Source of the DNA: Corynebacterium glaucum
GTDB taxonomy: Bacteria; Actinomycetota; Actinomycetes; Mycobacteriales; Mycobacteriaceae
Direction of reading: 5' to 3'
Assembly: GCF_002287505.1 (NCBI RefSeq)
Contig: NZ_CP019688.1
Location: 558,001-622,000 of the forward strand
Length of the DNA: 64,000 bases
The stretch's first letter is position 1. Each line of letters starts with the position of its first letter. The notes below the pieces were generated by a model, which saw nothing but the letters and a program-made list of their open reading frames with translations, did no database searches and was not told where the DNA came from. A program made the position numbers and the translations under genes. Shown here in pieces: positions 36,301 through 43,835 of this stretch.

Positions 36301-38347
36301 TCTGAGCGTGCTCGACCAAGACCAGCTGGTTGCAGCGACCGCCCCCCGCGGACCGGTGTGCATTCTGGCGGGTGCGGGCACCGGTAAAACCAGGACGATC
36401 ACGTACCGCATCGCGAACCTGATCGACCAGGGCATGGTGGCGCCGAACAAAGTGCTCGCGGTGACGTTCACGCAGCGCGCGGCCGGCGAGATGCGTGACC
36501 GCTTGCGCGTCATGGGCATCGGCGGTGTGCAGGCGAGGACATTCCACGCGGCTGCGCGCCGCCAGCTGGCCTATTTCTGGCCGCAGATCGCAGGCGACTT
36601 GCCGTGGCGCATGCTGGACAACAAGTTTCCTCTAGTTGGCCGCGCTGCACGCGCCGCGGGAGTAGATTCCGGCAAGGACATGGTGCGCGACCTCCTCGGG
36701 GAAATCGAGTGGGCGAAGGCGAACGTGATCGGCCACGACGACTATGTCCAGCGTATTGCGGGTAGCGGGCATACGCCTCCCACCGACCCGTCGAAAGTCG
36801 CCCAGGTTTACCGGTTGTATGAAGAAGGCAAGCGCAGCCCCGAGGGCATGCTGCTCGACTTCGACGATCTGTTGCTCCATGTCGCCGCCGCGCTCGAGAA
36901 CGCGCCCGCAGTGGCGGAGGAGTTCCGCTCGCAGTACCAGTCGTTCGTGGTGGATGAGTACCAGGATGTCACTCCGTTGCAGCAGCGGGTCCTGGAAGGT
37001 TGGCTTGGGGACCGCGATGATCTGACTGTGGTCGGCGACGTGAACCAGACCATCTACTCGTTCACCGGGGCGACCCCGGAGTACCTGCTCAACTTCTCGC
37101 GCACCTACGCGCACGCCACGGTGGTGAAATTGCAGCGCGACTACCGTTCGACGCCGCAGGTCACTGAGCTTGCGAACACAGTGATTGGGAAGGCGCAGGG
37201 GAATACTGTCGGGCCGAAACTCGAGCTCATCGGTATGCGTGAGCCCGGCCCGCAGCCGACGTTTCATGCATACGATGACGAACCGACCGAGGCGCGCGAA
37301 GTTGCCACCGCAATTCGCAGATTGCTTGACGACGGCGTGCCGGCGCGGGAGATCGCCGTGCTGTATCGCATCAACGCCCAATCCGCGGCGTTCGAAGCTG
37401 CGCTCGCCGACGCGGGCATCTTGTACCAAGTCCGCGGTGGCGAGGGCTTCTTCCAGCGCGGGGAGATCAAAGAGGCGCTTCGCCAGCTGACTGCGGCAGC
37501 GAACCGCACCGACCTGCCTGACGATCCGGTAGCAGTCGCCCGGGCCGCTTTCGCCACGATCGGATTGACGCCCACGGAGCCGGAGGGTGCCCAGGCTCGT
37601 GAGCGGTGGCAAGCACTGCGTGCGCTCGTTGATCTCATCGAAGACATCGTGCAGTCGCAGGAGGCCGCGCATTTGCCGCAGGTACTGGTCTCGCTGCGGC
37701 AGCGTGCGGAGGCGAAGCAGCCTCCGGCAGTCGACGGGGTGACGCTGGCGAGCTTGCATGCAGCGAAAGGCCTCGAGTGGGACGCGGTGTTTCTTGTCGG
37801 GCTGGTGGAAAACACCCTGCCCATCTCGCACGCGATCAAAGCCGGCGAAGACCAGGTCGAAGAAGAGCGCCGCTTGTTCTACGTCGGCATCACTCGAGCC
37901 CGCACACATTTGCAACTGTCATGGTCGTTGGCGCGTCAAGAGGGCGGCCACAAGTCTCGCTCGCGTTCCCGGTTCCTCGATGGACTGGTCCCGGAACTCG
38001 AGGTGGAGAACACCCCGCAGCGCCTGAAGCGCAACCGGCGATGCCGAGTTTGCGGGAACCCGCTCGACACTCCGGCGGAGAAGACGCTGGGCCGCCATGC
38101 GGACTGCGAACCGGATTACGACGAAGCGGCGTTCGGGGCACTGAAGCGCTGGCGCCTCGAGGTTTCCCGCGCCGCAGGCCAGCCCGCGTATCTCGTGTTC
38201 TCGGATGCGACGCTGCTCGCCATCGCGGAGGCCATGCCCGCCGATGAGCCATCGCTTCTCGACGTTTCCGGCGTCGGTCCCGTCAAGGTGGAAAACTATG
38301 GGGCCGACGTGTTGCGGGTGCTCGACGACTACCGCGAAGACAACTAG
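36290..38347 (+). CDS. uvrD2: ATP-dependent DNA helicase UvrD2
   Basis: A 685-residue superfamily 1 helicase with the mycobacterial UvrD2 architecture. Walker A is GAGTGKT, motif II VVDEYQDVTP, motif III GDVNQTIYSFTGA and motif V SLHAAKGLEWDAV. After the motor comes the Cys motif CRVCGNPLDTPAEKTLGRHADC and then an HRDC domain (LKRWRLEVSRAAGQPAYLVF onwards). I chose GTG 36290 because GAAGG at 36277-36281 is 8 nt upstream; GTG 36281 is an alternative three codons earlier. It overlaps the nudC end and converges by 4 nt on the next gene. Confidence 0.92.
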   Translation: MAIDLSVLDQDQLVAATAPRGPVCILAGAGTGKTRTITYRIANLIDQGMVAPNKVLAVTFTQRAAGEMRDRLRVMGIGGVQARTFHAAARRQLAYFWPQIAGDLPWRMLDNKFPLVGRAARAAGVDSGKDMVRDLLGEIEWAKANVIGHDDYVQRIAGSGHTPPTDPSKVAQVYRLYEEGKRSPEGMLLDFDDLLLHVAAALENAPAVAEEFRSQYQSFVVDEYQDVTPLQQRVLEGWLGDRDDLTVVGDVNQTIYSFTGATPEYLLNFSRTYAHATVVKLQRDYRSTPQVTELANTVIGKAQGNTVGPKLELIGMREPGPQPTFHAYDDEPTEAREVATAIRRLLDDGVPAREIAVLYRINAQSAAFEAALADAGILYQVRGGEGFFQRGEIKEALRQLTAAANRTDLPDDPVAVARAAFATIGLTPTEPEGAQARERWQALRALVDLIEDIVQSQEAAHLPQVLVSLRQRAEAKQPPAVDGVTLASLHAAKGLEWDAVFLVGLVENTLPISHAIKAGEDQVEEERRLFYVGITRARTHLQLSWSLARQEGGHKSRSRSRFLDGLVPELEVENTPQRLKRNRRCRVCGNPLDTPAEKTLGRHADCEPDYDEAAFGALKRWRLEVSRAAGQPAYLVFSDATLLAIAEAMPADEPSLLDVSGVGPVKVENYGADVLRVLDDYREDN

Positions 38348-39222
38348 AAACACACTGGACAATCGGGGTGCCGTTGCAGTTGATGCACGGCCAGCGGTAC
38401 GGGTCCGAATGGGTCCGCGACATGGAACTCGCCGGGCACCGGGTGCGGCGCGGACACCCCCGGCGGGTCTGGCACACCGGCAACCCGGCGGATGAACACC
38501 GCCGCAGCAGCACCTCCAGCGCGCACCAACACCGGGTCGGGGGAGCGCGGTCCCTGCGGCACGTGCGTGGCCGCCGTGTCCCAGCCAGCGTCCTGGTCTC
38601 GCAGGTGCTGCTGCACGCACGCTTGGCACGGGTCGGTGGCGCTAGTTCGCAGCGGCCCGATGAGGACGCGCGAGTCGAAGAGTGACACCGCAACCGTGGG
38701 TCCGGTGCGGTATTTCACCAGTTGCGCAAACTGCGTGGCGTGCGGAAGCTGGTCGACCAATACTAATGGCGCGGACTGGTCCGAGGCGACAACAAAGTCG
38801 GGCTCAGTCTCGGGTGTCAAGGGCACGCGAACTTGGATGCCACTGGAAGCCAATTGGGACTTCAATTCTGCGGCCAGCGGCGACTTGCCAATCACCAAGA
38901 CCGGGAGATCGATCACCGGCACGAAAATTCGGTAGGAGAGTAGATCGGCGATGAGGCTTTCGGCCGTGCCCGAGGCGGCGCGGATGCGGCTTTGCAATGA
39001 CCTGGTCAGATGGTGAAGGGATATGGGCTCAAAGGTGCCGTCGATAAGCTGAGCAAGCTCCGTGGCGTAAGGGGTTTCGATGATGCCGGTGCGTGTCGCA
39101 TCCAGTCCGAACTGCAGCGTGTGCGGAGCTCGCACGAACACGCTCACTCCCGGCGCAAGGCGCACCGGTGTGGCGCTTTTGAAACTGCGCGCCAATGAGA
39201 CCACCCCCCGAAGTGTCTGCAT
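38344..39222 (-). CDS. E1/ThiF-like (cyclodehydratase-type) protein with zinc Cys pairs
   Basis: A 292-residue protein of uncertain function. The N-terminal half resembles a winged-helix, leader-binding-like region (PHTLQFGLDATRTGIIETP). The middle has a Rossmann-type segment (LPVLVIGKSPLAAELKSQL), and CxxC pairs occur at DPCQACVQ and at the very C-terminus, CPVC, as in E1-like/TOMM cyclodehydratase-related proteins. No ATP-adenylation motif is obvious. Actinobacteria carry such a solitary gene beside uvrD2, so it is probably not part of a peptide-modification cluster. It diverges from the metallopeptidase gene. Confidence 0.55.
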   Translation of the reverse strand: MQTLRGVVSLARSFKSATPVRLAPGVSVFVRAPHTLQFGLDATRTGIIETPYATELAQLIDGTFEPISLHHLTRSLQSRIRAASGTAESLIADLLSYRIFVPVIDLPVLVIGKSPLAAELKSQLASSGIQVRVPLTPETEPDFVVASDQSAPLVLVDQLPHATQFAQLVKYRTGPTVAVSLFDSRVLIGPLRTSATDPCQACVQQHLRDQDAGWDTAATHVPQGPRSPDPVLVRAGGAAAAVFIRRVAGVPDPPGVSAPHPVPGEFHVADPFGPVPLAVHQLQRHPDCPVCF

Positions 39223-39224
39223 TC

Positions 39225-39234
39225 AGCTTACAAT
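39225..39234. promoter_or_regulatory. divergent -10 region of the E1-like and metallopeptidase genes
   Basis: TACAAT (39229-39234, plus strand) lies 8 nt before ATG 39243. TAAGCT on the minus strand (39230 to 39225) abuts the ATG at 39222, so the minus-strand gene may really start further downstream. Confidence 0.4.
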
Positions 39235-39242
39235 CTTGGCCG

Positions 39243-39773
39243 ATGCCCGGCACCGAAATTCCCTACACCGTTATTCGCTCCGCGAGGCGCAAGCGCACCG
39301 TGCAGGCGCGGATAGTCAACGGGGTGGCGGAGATCCGTATTCCGGCGCGCATGACTAAGGCGCAGGAACGCACAGCCGTAGAAGAGATGCTGGCGAAGTT
39401 GGCGAAGAAATCCCCCACGCCTCGCACCGATGCAGATTTGCTTGCCCGCGCGGAGACGCTGAATGCGAATTTGCTGGATGGCAACGCGAAGTGGCGCTCG
39501 ATTCGTTGGGTGAGTAACCAAAACACCAGGTGGGGGTCCTGTACCACCGGCACCGGCGACATTCGCATCAGCGACCGGCTGGCGCAGGTGCCTGATTACG
39601 TCCTCGACGCGGTAATCGTGCACGAACTGGTGCACACGTTCATCCCGGGGCATAGCGGCGAATTCTGGCGGTGGGCGGACCGGGCTCCGCGAGCTGAACG
39701 GGCGAAGGGCTACCTTGAGGCGTATCAGCGCTTCGGTAGCGAGCAGACCAGCGGCCAGAGATTCAGCGGCTAA
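39243..39773 (+). CDS. YgjP/SprT-like (DUF45) metallopeptidase
   Basis: A 176-residue M48-like YgjP-family protein. The zinc-binding helix is VIVHELVHTFIPGHSGEFWR, with HExxH plus a third His. It is preceded by the family signature SNQNTRWGSC and IRISDRLAQVPDYVLDAV. The physiological substrate is unknown; relatives act on DNA-protein crosslinks or are uncharacterised. ATG 39243 agrees with a TACAAT box 8 nt upstream. Its 3' end overlaps the convergent next gene by 4 nt. Confidence 0.82.
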   Translation: MPGTEIPYTVIRSARRKRTVQARIVNGVAEIRIPARMTKAQERTAVEEMLAKLAKKSPTPRTDADLLARAETLNANLLDGNAKWRSIRWVSNQNTRWGSCTTGTGDIRISDRLAQVPDYVLDAVIVHELVHTFIPGHSGEFWRWADRAPRAERAKGYLEAYQRFGSEQTSGQRFSG

Positions 39774-41239
39774 AGTTCGGTGCCGTCGTCGCGCCCGTCG
39801 TCCTTGCCATCGCCGTTTTCACGCTTGACCTCGGGGTTGTTGCGAATTTCTTCTTCGAGCTTGGCAAACTCCGCGTCGAAATCGGTGTCCGGTGCGTCAT
39901 CGAGCAGGGTGTCAATGAACGCGGCAGGGTTGGCCAAGTGCTCAGCGGTAGGCAAGAAGTCGGGGTGATCCCACACCTGATCGCGGCGCTCAATGCCCAC
40001 GGCGTTCTCGGCGCGGCGCCATAGGTTCGCTGCTTCGCGCACGCGCGGTGCAGACAGCTCGATGCCCACCACGTTGGCAAACGCCTGCTCGGCGGAACCG
40101 CCGGTAGCGCGACGGCGCGCCCACGCCTCGGCGAGCTGGTCGGCGGACGGGATGCGTTCGTTGAGCGCATCGGCTACCACCACATCTACCCAGCCCTCCA
40201 CCAGCGCGAGGAGGGTTTCAAGCCGCTCCGTCGCGGTCGCGTTACGAGAACCCACACGTGGGGAGAGATCTTCACCCTGTAGTGACTGCAATGCTTCCTG
40301 GATCTGCTGCGGGTCCCCAGATTCAAGGTTGAGGTTGCGGGCGAGCTCCTCGATGTGGGAGGTATCAATCTGCAACCCGGCCGCATACTCCTCAACCGCC
40401 GCAACCAGCCGCTCGACCAGCCACGGCACGTGCTGGAACAGGCGCTGACGCGCCGCTTCGCGAGCTGCGATGTAGACAATGACTTCCTGGCCCGGCACCT
40501 CGAGACCGTTGGCGATCTCCGACACATTGCCCGGCAGGAGAGCGGTAACGCCGTGCGGCGCTACGGGCAGGCCGAAATCAGTGCCGGTCAGCGCCTGCTG
40601 GGCAAGATCGCCGAGCGCGTGGCCGAGCTTCATACCGAACTGCATCGAGTTCATCTGCCGCATCATCGATGCCATCGGCCCGAGCATCTCTCGTGCTTCC
40701 GCCGGCATCGTGTCCATCTGCGCGCGGTTCATCTGGTCAGCCACCGGATTCACCAACCGCTTCCACATGGGCATGGTCTGGGTGAGCCAATCGCTTGGGT
40801 TCCATGCCTGGGCGGTCGCGCCGGAGGCCGGCAGGCTGGTGGTCTCGTTGAGCCACAGATCTGCGAGCTTTACCGACTCCTCAACAGCTTTCGCGTCGCT
40901 GCTGGAGATTTCGCGCGGGTTGCCCACGCGCTGGCGCGCCACCCGCAGCGCCATGTCGAAGTTGACGGCATCCTCGCTGCCTTGAGAATTCATCGAAGAC
41001 CCGACACCGGAAAGCATTTGGCCGAACTGGTTCAATATGTCACCCAGGCCACCTTCTCCGGCTTCAAAGCGGAAGTTCTGCTGGCCGCCGAAACCGCCAA
41101 AGCCGAACGCGGCAAACGGGTTGTTGGAATCGCCGTGGTTGCCGCGTTCGTTGCCGTCGCCTCGGCCGTCATCGCCGCGACGATCGTCGTTGTCATCCCG
41201 GTCGTCGTTAGGGAAGGAGAATCCGAATCCGTTGCTCAT
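39770..41239 (-). CDS. Zincin_2 (DUF2342/TIGR03624) putative zinc-dependent metalloprotease
   Basis: A 489-residue member of the actinobacterial Rv3195 family. The first 50 residues are Asp/Arg/Gly/Asn low-complexity (DDRDDNDDRRGDDGRGDG), then a glycine/phenylalanine-rich stretch. The core includes the helix YIAAREAARQRLFQHVPWL, which in relatives carries a His in place of the second Arg as a zinc ligand. Its replacement may mean loss of activity. ATG 41239 lies 7 nt after a TAGTGT box. It is divergent from the YlbL-like protease gene, the same pairing as in mycobacteria. Confidence 0.78.
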   Translation of the reverse strand: MSNGFGFSFPNDDRDDNDDRRGDDGRGDGNERGNHGDSNNPFAAFGFGGFGGQQNFRFEAGEGGLGDILNQFGQMLSGVGSSMNSQGSEDAVNFDMALRVARQRVGNPREISSSDAKAVEESVKLADLWLNETTSLPASGATAQAWNPSDWLTQTMPMWKRLVNPVADQMNRAQMDTMPAEAREMLGPMASMMRQMNSMQFGMKLGHALGDLAQQALTGTDFGLPVAPHGVTALLPGNVSEIANGLEVPGQEVIVYIAAREAARQRLFQHVPWLVERLVAAVEEYAAGLQIDTSHIEELARNLNLESGDPQQIQEALQSLQGEDLSPRVGSRNATATERLETLLALVEGWVDVVVADALNERIPSADQLAEAWARRRATGGSAEQAFANVVGIELSAPRVREAANLWRRAENAVGIERRDQVWDHPDFLPTAEHLANPAAFIDTLLDDAPDTDFDAEFAKLEEEIRNNPEVKRENGDGKDDGRDDGTEL

Positions 41240-41246
41240 ACAGGCC

Positions 41247-41252
41247 ACACTA
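41247..41252 (-). promoter_or_regulatory. -10 box of the Zincin_2 gene
   Basis: The minus strand reads TAGTGT, 7 nt before ATG 41239, with no Shine-Dalgarno. This supports the shorter start over the in-frame extension to 41527. Confidence 0.45.
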
Positions 41253-41355
41253 CAGACGCTCAGGTGCGAAAAGCACCGTCTGCAAGGTGGCATTTCGCCG
41301 TGTTCGCTCTCGGCATTTGTAGCTCGGCTGTTCGGGGAGGGTGGGGTTGCTGGTC

Positions 41356-41361
41356 TAAGCT
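41356..41361 (+). promoter_or_regulatory. -10 box of the YlbL-like protease gene
   Basis: TAAGCT lies 8 nt before the GTG at 41370, without Shine-Dalgarno. Confidence 0.45.
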
Positions 41362-41369
41362 TGCTCAGC

Positions 41370-42485
41370 GTGAAAGCTGCTGGGCGTGAAATCGAGGACG
41401 ACATCGAGGACGGCAACGAGGAAGACCGGGTGCGTACAAAGCGCTGGTCCACTGTGGTCTGGGGTGCGATTCCGGTTGCGCTTTTGGCTGGCGTTCTCAC
41501 GTTCGACCACATCCCCGGCACCGACATTTCGTTGGCGGTGCCCTATGCTGCGCAGGGGCCTGGCCCTTTGTTTGACACGCTCAGCGAGGTCTCGGGCGAG
41601 CCGGTGGTGCGTATCGACGGCGCCGACCTCGACGCCACGTCCGGAGCACTGAACATGACCACGGTCTCGGTGCGTACCAACATGACCCTTCCGCAGGCGA
41701 TCGGCCGGTGGATTACCACGGATGACAGGTTCGTGCCGGTGGAGCAGATCATGCCTCGGGATATGAGCCGCGAGGAAGTCCAGGAGTTCAATCAGCAGGC
41801 GTTCGTCGCCTCGGAGGCGTCCGCAACCGTTGCCGCCATGCACTACCTCGGCCGCCCGACCAGGGTCGTGGTCCATGACGTCGTGGACGGTGCCGCAGCC
41901 TCGGGCCATCTCGAACCCGGCGATGCGCTAGTCGCGGTCGATGGCACCGAGATCACTAAGCCAAGTGACGTGCAGGACATCGTGCGGGCTAAACACCCAG
42001 GCGACGAGGTCGAGATCACCGCGCTGCGTGGGGGAGCGGAACGTCAAGAGCGGATTGCCCTAGGCAAAGATGAGCGGGATGAAAATGTGGCGTTGCTCGG
42101 AATCCTCATGTCCTCTGAGCCGGCCGACGGCGTCGATGTCACCTACAACTTGCAAGACGTGGGCGGCCCGAGTGCCGGCATGATTTTCGCACTCGCGGTG
42201 ATTGACAAACTTTCCCCGGGCGAGCTCACCGGCGGCAAAACCGTCGCGGGAACAGGCACCATCAACGAGGCTGGGGAAGTCGGCCCCATCGGCGGCATTT
42301 CCCACAAGATCACTGGCGCCCGTGATACCGGGATGGAGCTCTTCCTCGCGCCCGAGGGAAACTGTGCGGAAGCCGCTGGTGTCGAGACCGGGGACATGGT
42401 CGTCGCCGCTGTTGCCAACCTCGATGAAGCAGTCAAAGCGATGGATGATTACGCCGCCGGGCGCGAAGTCGCTACCTGCAAGTAG
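41370..42485 (+). CDS. YlbL-type PDZ/Lon-like membrane serine protease
   Basis: A 371-residue protein with one transmembrane helix near the N-terminus (WSTVVWGAIPVALLAGVLTF), an extracytoplasmic PDZ domain (HDVVDGAAASGHLEPGDALV) and a C-terminal Lon-type S16 protease domain. The catalytic dyad is Ser in VGGPSAGMIFAL and Lys in GISHKITGA. YlbL degrades the cell-division inhibitor YneA in Bacillus, so a role in envelope or division quality control is plausible. GTG 41370 fits the -10 spacing. The stop is 3 nt from the convergent lipoprotein gene. Confidence 0.88.
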   Translation: MKAAGREIEDDIEDGNEEDRVRTKRWSTVVWGAIPVALLAGVLTFDHIPGTDISLAVPYAAQGPGPLFDTLSEVSGEPVVRIDGADLDATSGALNMTTVSVRTNMTLPQAIGRWITTDDRFVPVEQIMPRDMSREEVQEFNQQAFVASEASATVAAMHYLGRPTRVVVHDVVDGAAASGHLEPGDALVAVDGTEITKPSDVQDIVRAKHPGDEVEITALRGGAERQERIALGKDERDENVALLGILMSSEPADGVDVTYNLQDVGGPSAGMIFALAVIDKLSPGELTGGKTVAGTGTINEAGEVGPIGGISHKITGARDTGMELFLAPEGNCAEAAGVETGDMVVAAVANLDEAVKAMDDYAAGREVATCK

Positions 42486-42488
42486 CGC

Positions 42489-43178
42489 CTACGGCGTCGC
42501 CGACAAGGTCTCAACCGCGCGCGGCGTCGCACCCGGGGTCTTCACCTCATTGACCTGATCGGCCAGGCCCAGCTCGTAAATGCGCTGGCGCGGATCGTCC
42601 TGGTCGGTTGAGATCAGCTGTTGCATGACCTGGCCCTTGGTGTTGTCGACCACGGTGATAATCGCAGAGGTGCCCAGCACTGACCACCCAACAACGCGGT
42701 CGCCCTTGTCCTCAACGATGCGCGAGGATCGCAGCTCCGTCAGCAGCTGGGTCGTTGACGCCGCCTTTGCTTCCGAGTCAAAGAACTGGAACTGCCCAAT
42801 CTCCGAACCGGAGCAGTCGAAAGACCCCGCCATCCCGGTAGCGCTGCAAGATTCAAACTGGCTGAACAGCGCCGCCGGGGCCAGCGTCGAGAAGCGCTCA
42901 GCAACCTCGGCCACAAGCTTGCGCTCCTCAGCCACAGTGGTCCGGGCAGCAGAAGAGCTTTTGCTTATCGACGGCTCGGACGACGCCTCCGACTCATCCG
43001 ACACTGTTTCGGTTGCTTCCGTCACCTCCGCCGACGAAGAATCAACTGACGTCGCTGTCGCCTCCGGCGTCGGAGTCGCGGTCTCGGTCTGCTCGGTCGC
43101 GTTGTCGCCACATGCAGTGAGGCTGGCTGCGAGCGCAATAGTTGCCGCAGCGGTAACGGCGCGGGAAATACGGGCCAC
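42489..43178 (-). CDS. lipoprotein, unknown function
   Basis: A 229-residue lipoprotein. The signal sequence (ISRAVTAAATIALAASLTAC) ends in a lipobox LTAC. A Thr/Ser/Glu-rich spacer of about 60 residues follows, then a globular domain with a Cys pair (ESCSATGMAGSFDCSGSE). AAGGAG 6 nt upstream decides for GTG 43178 over the frame opening at 43205. No family recognised. It sits between the convergent protease gene and a PPA1309-family gene on the same strand. Confidence 0.72.
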   Translation of the reverse strand: MARISRAVTAAATIALAASLTACGDNATEQTETATPTPEATATSVDSSSAEVTEATETVSDESEASSEPSISKSSSAARTTVAEERKLVAEVAERFSTLAPAALFSQFESCSATGMAGSFDCSGSEIGQFQFFDSEAKAASTTQLLTELRSSRIVEDKGDRVVGWSVLGTSAIITVVDNTKGQVMQQLISTDQDDPRQRIYELGLADQVNEVKTPGATPRAVETLSATP

Positions 43179-43217
43179 CGAGAGCTCCTTGGAATCGATT
43201 ACCAAACAGCCATTATT

Positions 43218-43754
43218 TTAAAGCAGTTCATCTGGGTCTTGGGCAAGACTATGGCGCAATGCCGCAATCACCACCGGCGCGACACCGGGCCCGCCCCGCA
43301 ATTCAATGTCGTCCTGGGCGAAGAGACCGCGCTCTTCAAGCTCGTCCTCGGTAGGGCGGATCTGCAGCAGCGTCTGCTCGATGTCGTCGTCGCGCAACAC
43401 GCCTGAGAAGAGCCGGGCTGGACGCGGGGAGGAGTCGACGTCTTCGGCAGTGTCGCGGAAGATAATCTCCTGCGCCAGAATTACGCCCTCTACCGTCTGC
43501 GGCCAGGCGACCCGCGCCACGTAGTCCGCTAGTTCATCCGACCCAGCATCGATGGATTCCGGCAAGTCTTGCACCACAAGCGTCAGGGGGCTGGAGGCGC
43601 CACCGTCGTCAAGCAAATCGAGCTCCCCCAACTGATCAACGAGGAGCTCTGTGGGGACGAGCCCGAACAATGTCGGAGGCTGGTCCCACCCCTCGGCATG
43701 GACGAACTCGACCGCCTCCATCATCGCCTTGTTCAATGCCTGTTGGTGCAGCAC
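43218..43754 (-). CDS. PPA1309-family protein
   Basis: A 178-residue acidic cytoplasmic protein of the actinobacterial PPA1309 family. FGLVPTELLVDQLGELDL near the N-terminus and the central VARVAWPQTVEGVILAQEI are characteristic. Function unknown. I chose GTG 43754 (preceded by AAGAAGGG at 5 nt); a TTG at 43787 would add 11 residues. It is divergent from the UPF0182 gene, as in related genomes. Confidence 0.75.
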   Translation of the reverse strand: MLHQQALNKAMMEAVEFVHAEGWDQPPTLFGLVPTELLVDQLGELDLLDDGGASSPLTLVVQDLPESIDAGSDELADYVARVAWPQTVEGVILAQEIIFRDTAEDVDSSPRPARLFSGVLRDDDIEQTLLQIRPTEDELEERGLFAQDDIELRGGPGVAPVVIAALRHSLAQDPDELL

Positions 43755-43835
43755 GGGAACCCTTCTTACGTCTGGGTCGTTGGACAATTTAAGCTAGAAG
43801 CCTAGTACGCGCTCGCACATATATAAGGAGAAGGA

